64,000 nt of DNA from Elmis aenea (taxonomy: Eukaryota > Arthropoda > Insecta > Coleoptera > Elmidae), in contig OX393581.1 of the NCBI GenBank assembly GCA_947652605.1, positions 44,229,924 through 44,293,923 on the forward strand, read 5' to 3'. The notes beneath the pieces are model-generated. The model saw only the letters and a program-made list of their open reading frames with translations. It was not told the origin of the DNA and did no database searches. Both the position numbers and the translations under genes were made by a program. This document shows positions 11,845 through 22,865 of this stretch, one piece after another. Each line of letters begins with the position of its first letter. Within the stretch, counting starts at the first letter, position 1.

Positions 11845-13080
11845 ATGAATGTTAGTGGAAGTTTAGTGCGCGCAGTCATATCAAGATCGCTTTACCAATT
11901 ACCTGTGCGTTGTTTACAAACTTCAACATCTTTAAACATGCCCATCAAGGTAAATATCTGTTTATGTAATTATTATCAGCTACTGTAATACAATCTTTAT
12001 AAAATTTTGAGGTTATCTATGGTCAAAATTTTTTGCTAATTAAGTTTTTTTTAGAAATTTTAAGGTTATTCTATCTTGTCACTAAGATGTCCCATGAAAA
12101 TGTCATAGACTTTGCTACTTCTTATCACCACTTGAAAACAATTCTCTCATTTTTATTAGCATTTTCAATGACACGTTCAAAATGAATTTCCCATGCTAAT
12201 TATTCATTAAACCTTGAAATAAACACAACTGATTTAATTCATATTAATATTTATTAATAGGTAGTTTTTTTAACATTAGATTGCTTGTTACAGGAAGGAG
12301 ATTGTTTACCAAATGTAGATCTTTATGAAGACAGCCCTGCAAATAAAGTTAATTTAACAACTTTAGGGACAGGGAAAAAAATGGTAGTTTTTGCTGTTCC
12401 TGGAGCTTTTACACCTGGTTGTTCCAAGGTTATTATTGTCTTTCACTAATAAACCTTGCACATAGTTTCAGTGACAATTTTTAGAGCTAATTAATTGATT
12501 GCTTTGAATATAAACGTCTATTTATTAAATAGGGATGCATTAAATTTATGAAAAAATATGCCTCCCAATCACAAAATATACTGAAGTATGTGATAACATT
12601 TCAAATAAAATGTGCATTGAAAATTGTTACATTCAAGTGAATTTTTGTAAATGAGTTAAAAGATATTTTGAGGTTTCAAAAATGGATGTTGCTCTTAATA
12701 TTTCAATTTTTATGTAATTGATAGGCAATGTTTGTTTATTCATGTTAATTTTACAGACCCATTTACCCGGTTATGTGAAAAAAGCTGACGAAATGAAAGG
12801 CCAGGGAGTTGATGAACTGGTATGCATTTCGGTTAACGATCCTTTTGTAATGGCGGCATGGGGAAAAGTTCAAGAAACAGCAGGGAAAGTTCGTATGTTA
12901 GCAGATCCTAATGGTGAATTTACTAAAGCCGTAGATTTAACAACTGATATACCTCCATTAGGAGGCCTAAGAAGTAAACGTTACTCAATGGTTGTTGAAA
13001 ATGGAAGAGTAACTTCCCTACAGGTTGAACCAGATGGTACCGGACTGTCCTGTTCCTTAGCCGACCGCATCAAGTTGTAA
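11845..13080 (+). CDS. Prx5: peroxiredoxin 5, mitochondrial type (three exons)
   Basis: Thioredoxin-dependent peroxidase that reduces H2O2, alkyl hydroperoxides and peroxynitrite. Exons 11845-11949, 12294-12428 and 12757-13080 join in phase 0 to 187 residues, like insect and human mature-plus-presequence forms. The first ~31 residues are Ser/Arg/Leu-rich without acidic residues, as in a mitochondrial presequence; Met32 (MPIKEGDCLP) could start a cytosolic form. The peroxidatic motif PGAFTPGCS puts the catalytic Cys at 78, followed by KTHLPGYV. The resolving Cys of atypical 2-Cys peroxiredoxins is at ~179 in [15 protein letters not shown]. The C-terminal IKL is not a clear peroxisomal signal, unlike the human SQL end. 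The intron 2 donor (AAG/GTTATT) is weak but restores the family sequence exactly. Confidence 0.95.
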
Positions 13081-13185
13081 ATAGTTCTGGATCTTATCAA
13101 TCTCAAATATTAAACTTGTTCTTTTGTTGTATTTTTTTATTTTTTTGTGGCAAATGCAGATTTGTGCTGTAGATATTATTCATGC

Positions 13186-13191
13186 AATAAA
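13186..13191 (+). promoter_or_regulatory. Prx5 polyadenylation signal
   Basis: AATAAA 106 bp after the Prx5 stop codon. Confidence 0.6.
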
Positions 13192-13775
13192 TATTTCATT
13201 TCAGTTTTAAGTAAATAGTTTGATTAAGCTGCCTTTGAAAATTTGTTAGGTTTTCTGGCTGTCTGTATCTCCTTGCCTCTTAAAAACGAAAAACTGTTGC
13301 TCTGTGAATGTTTTATATCCTACAATAATATTTAATTGTTTTGTTGAAGTAAACTTTGTCTCGTCTTTCACAGACTGGAAGCTTTGTAGATAAATATTTG
13401 CTTCTGCTCGACACTTGATTTGAAACAATAACGGTGTACTTAAAATGAGTTTCAGTTCAAGTTAAAATTAATTCACAAATGAGATAATTTTAGTAATATT
13501 TAAAGACTGAATACTTTAACAATCAAATTTGAATGTTGAAAAATTGTGTTTTATTAATTGTTGCTCTTTGTTATTGGTTGCTGATTTATTTTTTCATTCC
13601 ATTATTTTAAACTTAAGTGTAAAGTATAACCTCCATTATCCAGACTAATTGGGGATTAAGATGGTCGGGATAATCGAAAGGCAAAAAAAGGTAAGACGAA
13701 TTATTCGATAGCTCTGTTATTAGTGAAAATCTTTAAAAAAAAGTCTCAAATAAAAGTTGTTTGTAGTCATTTACT
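13192..13775. other. intergenic, no feature seen
   Basis: AT-rich sequence between Prx5 and the following hAT-type element. No exon or clear repeat recognised. Confidence 0.5.
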
Positions 13776-13783
13776 ACATAAAC

Positions 13784-14075
13784 CAGGGCTGTGGAGTCGG
13801 AGTCGGAGTTTAGGAGAAATTTCTGGTCAGTGGAGTCGGAGTCGGAAAAAATGTACCGACTCCGACCCGGGTACAATTGCGAGGTGGTCCTTTGCCGCAA
13901 AATTAAAACTCAAATTTTAAATAATTTTTTTATACTTATTTTTTTTCTTCTCATATTACACACCATAAAATGTCTTAGTATTTAATTTTTCCGGAGTCGG
14001 AGTCGGAGTCGACCTACTAAAATTATCAGGAGTCGGAGTCGGAGTCGACTTTTTTTTCCCGACTCCGCAGCCCTG
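13784..14075. mobile_element. GGAGTC-repeat hAT MITE, 292 bp, 8-bp TSD
   Basis: Begins CAGGGCTGTGGAGTCGG and ends CCCGACTCCGCAGCCCTG, with identical ACATAAAC duplications at 13776-13783 and 14076-14083. Just inside both ends are short tandem GGAGTC units (13792-13808, 13832-13846, 13993-14010, 14029-14046). The 8-bp duplication and CAGGG ends place it with hAT elements. Non-coding. Confidence 0.88.
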
Positions 14076-14083
14076 ACATAAAC

Positions 14084-15063
14084 TAAAATTATTTTCAACT
14101 ATACAGTATTTTGTTTTTTCACACCAAATGTTATAGCTAGGGTTACCATATCCTGGTGACTAGAACGACTAGAAAAGAGCACACCAAAGATGTGATCTTT
14201 AAAAATGTTCTCAAATAATTTAAATATGACACCCAAATTCCATTCCACAACTAACAGCACAATAATATATATAATATAATAAAACTCTCACTTTTTTAAG
14301 CTCTCTTATTACACCTTTGTCACAGACACAAAAGTTCCAGGTTTACATACAGTCATACCTCATACAGTACATTCGGCGTCCCAGTCCCGTCCACTTTCAA
14401 AACACCGAAATTTTGTATTTAATCTACATTGAATTTGCACTTTCGTTTTAGTATGATTTATTCAAAAACAGAACGATATTTAATTTTGCAATAAGAGTAA
14501 AACGTAACTCCTAACAACACATATCCGACTACCGAACACACGAAAAAACCTATTGCTTATAATGAATATTTATTTCGTTAGTCCTCGTGTAAGCTGAAAT
14601 TACTGCGTTACGCACACAATCTGTCAATTCTCCCTCCTTCGGTAGACTTCTGGAGCTGCGTTCACAAATAACCTCTGCTTCTGAACGCAGTTATATCTGA
14701 ACGAAGCCCAACTAATTTTAATACTCAAAATTCAAATAAATGAGCGGGGAAGTAAAAAACCCGGCCGGACTGAAATTTAAGGACTTAAGAAAAGGCCTTT
14801 GCAGGAAATAGAGGACGTATAGTAATCCTGCGTAATACGTAGCTACAGAAAATTATTTTTATGCAAGACATTTGATAGGTTGGGAACACCGTTTGCAACG
14901 TGTTACGCAACAAAGTAGTATAAACTGCAAAGTTTTGTTAATTTTTTGTTGTTTTGTACAATCCGGATAATCGAGGTCCGAATTACAGAGGCTCTAAAGT
15001 ACTTTTAACCAAAAAAATGTAACAGTAATGCAAAGTTGGGAATAAAATAGATTCTGTATGTGA
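14084..15063. other. convergent intergenic region, no feature seen
   Basis: Lies between the end of Prx5 (+) and the 3' end of the MDH-like gene (-). A fragment CCGGCCGGACTG near 14761 resembles hAT ends but has no partner. Nothing else recognised. Confidence 0.45.
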
Positions 15064-15069
15064 TTTATT
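15064..15069 (-). promoter_or_regulatory. MDH-like polyadenylation signal
   Basis: TTTATT on the plus strand reads AATAAA on the minus strand, 82 bp after the MDH-like stop codon. Confidence 0.5.
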
Positions 15070-15150
15070 ATATTTTTATGAAATTCATTTATGTCAATTT
15101 AAACTAATTACTAAATAATTAACAGTTTCACATAACAATTTTGATACGTA

Positions 15151-17513
15151 TTACTCTGCGTCTGGTGTCAATTTGACATCTCCAATTTCTGATAAATAAT
15201 TTACTTTCATTACAGGACAAGGATTAGCAACAAGCTTACATCTCGTAATTTTTTGAGGAATAGCACCAGTAATATAACATTCACCTCTATCTATACTCTT
15301 TCGAATATAAGAAGCTGCTTTTTGTAAATGTTCACATTCTTTTGAATTTATTTTCGGCATATGTATTGAGTCGATGCCTTCTTTACCTGAAAATAAATCA
15401 TTTTTTAGTTTAAACAAGTTTTACCATTAGAGTTTAAGTTTGGACCTTGCACAACACAATATTTACCTAATTTAACAATGGAGGTCATATATGGTAAAAA
15501 CTGCCCTATGTGTCCAATTTGTTTGACGTATGCACATTCTACGCTAAATTGACAACCTGTCAATGCTTTTACGACAGAAGTAATAAAACGACTTGCAGCA
15601 AATGCATGAGATATATAGCATGGACCTGAACGTTCCACGATTTTTCGACATAAAACCATGTCTTCAGCTTCAGCTATGGTCTCCTGTGCCTTATCACATA
15701 AAAGCTAAAAAAATTACAAAAATTACAATAAAAGACATGTTGAGGCATAGAATTTAAAAATGTGCATACTGAATTAAGGGTTCCCTCTGTAGTCGACTGA
15801 GATAATACTGCAACAGTAGACTTTGAGCATAATCCTCCAACAATCGGACACAACATTTTACATGGGTCTTCCCTGGCGAGACAAGCAATTATAGAATTAG
15901 CTCTTACGGAGCTTATCGAAGCTACACCCAAAATTTTTCTGTAGTCATAAGTCTCACTTTTTTTGTATTCCTGTAACATTAAATTATATTTTATTTCTTA
16001 ATAGCCAAGAGCACAGCCATAGAGTTAATGTCATTAAAAGTGTATATTTTATCAATAGAACATTTAACAGCAGAAAGTTAAGATTTATCGTGATATATAA
16101 GTAATTATCAATTACATATTACTATGACTTTTCAGTAAGTGGAGTAATAGTTGTTACAGATTGCAGTTCAAAAGATAAAATATTTGAATTTAATTGAGCT
16201 GTTTCTAAATAACATTTTTTGTAGTAGATGGCATTGACATGCATTTTACTTTGGAGGTGCCCCATTTTACTTTTAACAATAATTAATTGTCAATTATAGT
16301 TTTTGTTTTCGAATTCACTGATATCGTGTTTTATTTTTTGTAATTTTACAATTTTTTAACATATTTATTAACGATTTTTTATTTAATGGTAGATATCAAT
16401 TAATTGCTCACAGAACGTACCCCAATTGCTGTTAAAAAGACTGTTTTGACATTTGAATTTGAAACACGTACCCGCGCTGTCAACACATTCGCAGCGTGTG
16501 TCGGTTCACGTTTGAATTTCTTGTTTGTGTATTAATTTGTATAAACTAGTGTTGTATGTGAACTAAGTAAATTGTACCCTTATGCTATTGATGGTAAAGG
16601 AAGAGCGTGTACTTGGGACCATTCCTGATAAAAATTATACGTTGTTTTTAGTCCAGTGTTTAATTTTTATGTGAACTACTGTGTTGTAGAGGGTTGAATG
16701 CGAACCTGAGAATTCACTTATTATTATGAGAACTTACACACGGTATGTCAATTTACTTTCTATTCTTAATAATCATTGTTATTTATGCTCTTAACACTCT
16801 TCAGTTATTACTGAAACTTTTGAATAACAGGTTGTTTGTATTGATAACTTATTATAATAGACTGAATTTAACTGTTTTATATGAAAATTGGCATATGAAT
16901 CTTAAACTTGCAATTACAACCAGTTTTTGCCCTAATCTTTCTTACCTCTGATACCATGGGAATTAATGCGTTAAGCGGGGGTGCAGCTACACAAAGTACA
17001 ACCTTAGGGTTAAATTCGGAAGTGTGTAATGCAACTGTGCGAACAATGTGGCCATTTAATTTAAACAACTCTGCTTCTGATTGATTTGGTTTGTGCTGTA
17101 GAGTACCACATACTAAGACTACACGAGCATCCTGTAACATCGATACAATTGGGTTGATATTAACAATATTTTAGGTGTAGGTGGATTACCGTGACGGCGT
17201 CTTTTAACGTATTAATTCCAGTAAATGCTCGTACTTTTGTATTCGTATCTATATGGCTTAAATCTTCTACGATACCATGTGGACCACGAAACATATCGAA
17301 TAAACGTAGTTCTTCTATCAGCGGACATTGTTTTAATAGAAGACTCGCTACTTGTCCAAAAGCAGATGTAGCTCCAGTTACTGTTACTACCATAGGCTTT
17401 GGAGGTGGTTTACATTCTTTTATTCCACATACAGATGTGCGACGAATTATAGGTGATGAAATAAACGAATGATTGTAACGAAAAAGCACAAATAATTTGG
17501 TCTTAATCATCAT
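15151..17513 (-). CDS. malate dehydrogenase-like pseudoenzyme (five exons)
   Basis: Minus-strand exons 17513-17190, 17131-16946, 15970-15770, 15704-15425 and 15386-15151, all GT-AG, join to 408 residues; mitochondrial MDH is usually ~340. It has a basic N-terminus like a mitochondrial presequence, a Rossmann start VTVTGATSAFGQVASLLL, LRLFD at the end of beta-2, the VRAN motif (192-195), and the C-terminal domain GKEGID...IRKSIDRGE plus a ~45-residue extension. The chemistry is gone. The catalytic His (GGH in active MDH) is Leu217, its partner Asp is Ser190, and the active-site-loop arginines (RKPGMxR) are replaced in LQHKPNQSE by His121 and Glu127; only Arg193 remains. The frame is clean and the splice sites are intact, so the protein is probably made and has a non-catalytic or altered role. 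Intron 4 is only 38 bp. Confidence 0.88.
15971..16945 (-). other. intron 2 of MDH-like gene
   Basis: 975 bp, AT-rich, with no exon, RNA gene or terminal repeat that I could support. Confidence 0.6.
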
Positions 17514-17943
17514 TTATGAATTAAATATTGCACAGAAGATTTTGAAATGTCATTAGCTAATAATTTTGGTAAATTTGTGACAAATAAAAGTTAAGCATGG
17601 CATGCTTTAAATATGTTATAAATTTTAATCATGTTTATTGTACATATGGATTTCAATTGTATTGGGATGGTATGGGCAATGAGATTTTGCTGAAACAAAT
17701 TCTGCCCACACTTTTAGGGAGACAGTAGAAATTGAAGTCCCATGTAATGTGCTCTATATTTTATAACAGTCTTTTTCAATTTATTTAAAAATCTGAATTG
17801 ACATTAGTTCTGATGATTTGTGCCTGTATTAAAATGAGTACAAAAAACTGCAATTTGATGGTAATATTTAATTAATTAAATATATTTTATTGTTGAAAAA
17901 ATAATTCCATGTCAGAAATATTGAAAGATTTTTACGAAAGTAG
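17514..17943. other. spacer between two minus-strand genes
   Basis: 430 bp between the MDH-like start and the stop of the 374-residue gene. It holds the MDH-like promoter. TTTATT at 17886-17891 (AATAAA on the minus strand) is the likely polyadenylation signal of the upstream 374-residue gene, 53 bp after its stop. Confidence 0.5.
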
Positions 17944-19068
17944 TTATTTTCCTTTTTTGGTGGTAGTGCTGCTTGAAAGTATTAAGGGACTTCCGGGTTT
18001 TCCTAAATGAGAAGACGCTTTTATACCACCTTCTTTCTTTAGGCAAGATCTTAATGGGTAACTTCCACCCTTTAAGAAAATTGGAATAGTGTTGGGGATA
18101 CTTTTCGGATTTTTAAACAACTTGATGCACTTAGGTTGTTGAAAGTGGGGTCTAACTTCTTCACTCTGCTTCTTTCTGTTGAGTATAAAGGAATCTGTGT
18201 GTTTTAGAGTGTTTATTTGTTCATCCGGATCCATAGCAGAAGACTGTGATTGCACAGCATTGGGTGCTGATGGGTTTGTTAGAATTAAAGGAGCAATGAT
18301 GTTCTCGGGTTTATGAATTGATGGTGGTGGACTAACGGTAAAGCAGACTGATCTTTCTTTATCACTCATTTGAAGTGATGGTCTTTCATCCATATAAGAG
18401 TTCACTTTTATATTATTAGAATAATCTTCAATACTTCTTTCATTTCTTGGCATTGCTCTGTAATGAGGTTTAATTTTATCCTTGTCCATTGATGCCATCG
18501 TTTTTAAATTTCGCCTAATCGTTTTAGGCTCAGAACTCTTAGTCGGTTTCCATTTTGCCCAATACGATTCTTCAAGCTTGTCGATAATAGCTTTATTTTC
18601 AGGTCGAAATAGATTCTGTTGACATATCTTAGGTTTGGGTGTAAAATTGGGGGGCTCGGATTGGACGAATTCGGGTTGGTAGCCTATGCCATATGGGTTG
18701 TGATGGGAGTAATGGGATCGTGGCATATTGTTTGGGGGAGTATAGTTCGGGTTTACATGGGAATTATTAAAATTACTTTTAAACTCTTTTGTTTGGTTGT
18801 CGTTGTAGTCGTTTTCATGCGTGTACATTGTTTTGTGTGTTTGGCTACCTCTTCGTATGCTACCCTGTGTATGTATGCTGGAATTATTTTGTAGTTTGTT
18901 CAGTTGGTGAACGTACACTGGACACTTTCTTTCGCTCGATGTTTTGGATTTGATCGAAATACTACGCTGGTCCTCTTTTTGATGTGAGTTCTTTTTGTAA
19001 ATTATTTTGTTGGGAGAACTAGCTTTAACAATACGTCCGTCCTTTCCAAAACCTGGTGTATTTACCAT
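17944..19068 (-). CDS. uncharacterised basic, disordered protein, 374 aa
   Basis: Single open frame of 374 codons on the minus strand; far longer than expected by chance here, and AATAAA follows 53 bp after the stop. I do not recognise the family. The protein is rich in Lys, Ser, Asn and Pro with almost no hydrophobic stretches and no signal peptide or membrane segment, so it is likely mostly disordered. Visible segments: a basic Ser/Lys N-terminus (1-80), an Asn/His/Pro/Tyr-rich stretch (85-135) with PHNPYG-like spacing, a possible helix IIDKLEESYWAKWKP (161-175), and RSVCFTV followed by SPPPS (239-250). RSVCF fits the loose RVxF consensus for protein phosphatase 1 docking, but that is only a motif match. 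The downstream neighbour is the MDH-like gene on the same strand. A testis or cytoskeletal role would be a guess. Confidence 0.65.
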   Translation of the reverse strand: MVNTPGFGKDGRIVKASSPNKIIYKKNSHQKEDQRSISIKSKTSSERKCPVYVHQLNKLQNNSSIHTQGSIRRGSQTHKTMYTHENDYNDNQTKEFKSNFNNSHVNPNYTPPNNMPRSHYSHHNPYGIGYQPEFVQSEPPNFTPKPKICQQNLFRPENKAIIDKLEESYWAKWKPTKSSEPKTIRRNLKTMASMDKDKIKPHYRAMPRNERSIEDYSNNIKVNSYMDERPSLQMSDKERSVCFTVSPPPSIHKPENIIAPLILTNPSAPNAVQSQSSAMDPDEQINTLKHTDSFILNRKKQSEEVRPHFQQPKCIKLFKNPKSIPNTIPIFLKGGSYPLRSCLKKEGGIKASSHLGKPGSPLILSSSTTTKKGK

Positions 19069-19690
19069 TTCAATTTATTCAAATTCTTGTGCTAAAATGA
19101 TTCTCGTTTTAAGATTTACTTTAGATTGTTTTGAATTACTTACTACGCTTTTAGTTTCCTGATGCGCGTTTTATCAGTTATTTAGAGAATTACGTCCATT
19201 CGGAACAGAAATTAATGAAATTAAAGTTTGAAAACTACTTAATCTTAATTTGAGTAACAAAAACTGGCTAATTTTCAACAAAAAAATTTATTGACACCGC
19301 CTTGAATTCTGGCATTTTCAAATGTCAGTTTATTTTGTTTTTATTCACAGCTTATTAAGAAATTATTTTTGGTATTAAATCCGATTTTACTGTATATTTC
19401 AAAGTAGTCTTGCACTAATACACAAAATTAATTTTCTAAGCATATAAAATCGTTATTTGTTAAAAGAACGTTGTAGTTTAGTACAAAATCAATATTTAGA
19501 GTCAAAGGCTTCAATCAAACATAAATTTGTATTTTTTGGACATGAAATACTAATTTTTTTCCATAAAATCTAATTGTTTTAATAAATAGGATTTATGACT
19601 TGTAATTTTGTTTAGTAAACTGTCAGGTTCTTTCTTCTTAAAGATGAATAATTTTGAAAAGTTTTGTTTTCGTTAATGCTTAATGGTCAT
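19069..19690. other. upstream flank of 374-aa gene, no feature seen
   Basis: Probable promoter region of the minus-strand gene at its right end. AT-rich; no further feature seen. Confidence 0.45.
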
Positions 19691-19694
19691 AACG

Positions 19695-19832
19695 GAAAAT
19701 TAATATTATTATATTAATTAACATTATTATAAATTAATATTATATTAATTAATATTATTATATTAATTTATATTATATTAATTAACTAATATTTAATATT
19801 ATTATATTAATTGATATTAATATATTTATAAA
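19695..19832. repeat. AT-only low-complexity tract
   Basis: About 140 bp composed almost entirely of TTAATATTA-type units (ATATTAATTAA, ATTATATTAAT), an imperfect AT-only satellite. Confidence 0.85.
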
Positions 19833-19833
19833 C

Positions 19834-20632
19834 AGAGTGATTCAAATTCAAAGTAGGGCTGATCGCTAACTACAATGGTTGGCAAAAATTTGATTTAGGT
19901 CTCTACTTGTTCAAGATTAATACACTTGTTTTACTAGATTTCTAGTAGCAGTTTTCACTTTCTGCTATAGAAGGTGGGTGAAATGTTCACGATTTTGAAA
20001 ACTGACCACAACTTCTTTATTAACAAAAATTAAATAAAATGTTAAGGAGGTTTTTGATATAAGTTTTTAAGTTGAATTTTATTATTGGATCATAATTTCT
20101 GAGACGAGCTTAAACATTTATTTTATATACTACATTTAACTACATAAAAATATTAATAAAATATCACAGTATTGTTAATCAATTTGTTTTTGTTTGAGTA
20201 GACATTCCTAATTAGTGGCATGCTCCAACCATGAAGTTTTTATAAAAGTAACTATATCATCATAATTTTTTGTGCCACATATATATAAAGGTACATATTT
20301 TCTGAGAGTTGAGAAATCTTATTTGTAACAAAATCATAGCCTACTTCTGGTTTTACAAAAAAAGTTTTCTTCATATTGCAGAAATTAATGTGAAATTCCA
20401 CTTTTAAACCACTATCAAAAACCTTTTTTAACATTTTGTTTAATTTATGAAAATAAAGAAATGGTAAACTTTTAAAATCGTGTAAACTGCTATCAGAAGG
20501 CTGATAACACAGATGAATTTCTCTTGAGAAAATAGTCTTATAAGCCCTTCACCAGATTCTGGCCATTATTGTTACTGAGATTCCTTGGAAATACTTAAAA
20601 TTTGGATCACCCTGAACAATTTAAGATATTTT
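19834..20632. repeat. degraded CAGGGTGATTC-terminus element
   Basis: Left end ACAGAGTGATTCAAATT and right end AATTTGGATCACCCTGAA are inverted copies of one another, ~0.8 kb apart. The interior is not clearly palindromic. Probably an old member of the same broad class as the CAGGGTG foldbacks. Confidence 0.45.
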
Positions 20633-20737
20633 TTACTTTAATCTGTTTTAAAATTTGAGATTTTAAAACACCGATTTATCTGATATTCCATTAATTTCAA
20701 TTCGTTTGTGGCAACAGTTCCCGAACTTATTTTGTTG

Positions 20738-21065
20738 CAGCGGTTCTCAAACTTATTTTGTTGCAGAATCCTACATTGTATTTCAAAAATTGCGAAACCT
20801 TAACCATACCTATATTTTATGGACCCCCCAATTTTAATTAGACATAACATGGCACAAAAACTGTTTTATTAAAAAAAAAATTTTTTTATAAATACTACAA
20901 CTGACGGTAGAGGGATTCATGACTAAATAATAAATAATAAAAATTGACGTTTTATGTGTGATTTAAATGCTGTAAAAATAGCCAAGCAACTTCAACAAAC
21001 ACGCAGAACCCCTGACTTTTGCCGTGGAACCCCGGGGTTCTGCGGCACCCACTTTGGGAAACGCT
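20738..21065. mobile_element. hAT-type MITE remnant
   Basis: Left terminus CAGCGGTTCTCAAACTTA and right terminus CACTTTGGGAAACGCTG are inverted copies. A partial tandem copy of the left end precedes it (20715-20737), which hides the target duplication. GAACCCCGGGGTTCTGCGG near the right end is a short perfect hairpin. Non-coding. Confidence 0.6.
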
Positions 21066-22790
21066 GGTTTAGTGTAAGAAAATAATGTCGATAAATGATA
21101 AAAAATATTTATTAGATAAAATGTTAGTCAAGTCAATAAAAATCACTAAACTTATCAATATTGCAACTAATTATTATAAATGTGCACTGCGGCCACATAA
21201 AAACAATATAATCATATCCAGTTCTTGTCCTCTACAAATGCAGTTATCAATAATCTTTGTTTTTATGTGACAGTAAGTTTTGATATCACAAAAAGAGTCA
21301 AAATAAGACTACACTGATTCACGGCTGCACTTAAACAGTGCAAAAATACTTAAAACATATCACTGGTCTCAAATATTCGTAGCTCTACATTCAGTTATAC
21401 AAAGGACACAATCTTAATACTTGACTCTAAACATACATATATATTGTTTATAAAAACTTTTTATTATATATATAGTTATGCACATATTCTAATAACTATC
21501 CTGTGATTATATATAGTAGATCTAGTATAAAGTCAACAACTACGATCCTCCATACGTTCACTGTCAGGTGGAAACTGAAAAAAAAAAATCACATCGTGTC
21601 GCGATATGTAAGATCGTATGTTTAGAAAACGAAAGCGTAATAATTAATATATATTCACAGTATAGCAAAATCCGCTCACACACAATTCAAAATAAGTCTT
21701 TCAATTTGTTAAAAGTCCTACAATATATGCAACTACTTCATATTATTCTCTAGTAAACAACATGAATATTATAAGGATTGTTATGATATATTTGAAAGGT
21801 TTTTTTTTTAATGTCCACTTGCAAATTTTGATTCACCAAATGTTACTCTCTTCGACTTCATGAAAATTTTTAGAATATTGGCAGTTTTTCTGCTTTTGTT
21901 TGAACAGACGTGTTGAAGTTAAAAAACGGCAGTTGTTTGGCAGATCCGTTCATTAACGTTTTTCCAAAATGTTACGGCAGAGAGGAAATTATATTTTCAT
22001 TTTGCTATTCTGCATATGGCAAAAACATGGCTTTTCACATTTATGGTAACTAATATCTACTGGAAAACACTTATCTAAATACTTAGGTACATAACAGAGA
22101 TAAAAATGTAGAGTTTATAATTCTAAAATTTCATCAACACAAATGTAAGTATTTATTAAGCCAAAATATCGTTGGGTACTAACATATTATGATGATCGAA
22201 GCTAGTTAAGTCGGTCATATCTAAGGTGAATACTAAGTTTACGTGTATATGACAGAAGGAATACACCATATTACAGAATAACATTCTTGGTAGCATTATT
22301 TTTAAACATTTCAAGCAATAACACGATTGCAAAAAGTGTTTTTTTTAATGAGTGTAACATACAAATCTTAGTGCAATATGTTAGATGATGTGGAACGATT
22401 TTAAATTTTGATGCCAAATTAAGTAACAATTTGAATTGGAGGTTACTGAAAACGATTCAAGAGATATTTATATTATTACTAATTCAATAAACCAATATTT
22501 TAATAACCCAAGCACTGCACCACAGATCACCAATAGTTAAAACAGTAATCACGGTTTCATATTGTACGCCTAGTTCGAGGACATTCCTAGCAGAAAATGC
22601 TTTGATCACTTATTGGTTATGCACTTTGGTGCGAACAAGTAATGAGAATATGTAAATGTCATTTCGATGGTGAATGACCCGACTGTAAAGCAGGTAAAGA
22701 TGTGTAGCAAGGTCTCTCAGGTGTCGAATCACCCACACAATGACCATTTGCCAAATCACAGGGCGATGGAGAACGCCCTTTTAACTTGTC
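21066..22790. other. probable 3' region of the 22.8-52.4 kb minus gene
   Basis: Immediately downstream (minus-strand sense) of the last coding exon, so at least part is its 3' UTR. Several minus-strand AATAAA hexamers exist, but none can be chosen from sequence alone. No gene or clear repeat seen. Confidence 0.4.
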
Positions 22791-22865
22791 TCACCAACAG
22801 AACACTGACAGCTCTCCTCCATGGTCACCAGTGTTCCGCCAAGGAGTTACTGAGCGAGTTTTTAA
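22791..22865 (-). CDS. last coding exon (24 codons) of conserved nuclear protein gene
   Basis: The acceptor TTTTGTTTCAG ends at 22866; the exon reads in phase 0 from the donor at 51835. It encodes LKTRSVTPWR, then ...HGGELSVFCW, then TGA at 22793-22791. Coupled to the end of the 51836-52405 exon (RPCLDFEKMQQ) it yields a continuous, conserved-looking C-terminus. I know this combination (LDFEKMQQ followed by RSVT.WR and GGELSVFCW) as a conserved animal protein tail but cannot attach a reliable gene name. The block is GC-richer than its surroundings, as expected for coding DNA. The intron between the two exons would be 28,970 bp. Confidence 0.8.
   Translation of the reverse strand, partial: LKTRSVTPWRNTGDHGGELSVFCW

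Noticed and set aside
13723..13985. Two short plus-strand frames with SRSRS-like repeats resembling an RS domain.
   Set aside because: The Ser/Arg repeats come from GGAGTC units of the hAT MITE read in frame.
17191..17472. Plus-strand 93-codon frame.
   Set aside because: Antisense to MDH-like exon 1, which has clear homology.
19695..19832. A possible CRISPR or satellite array.
   Set aside because: Only AT low-complexity DNA; there are no spacers or regular repeat units.
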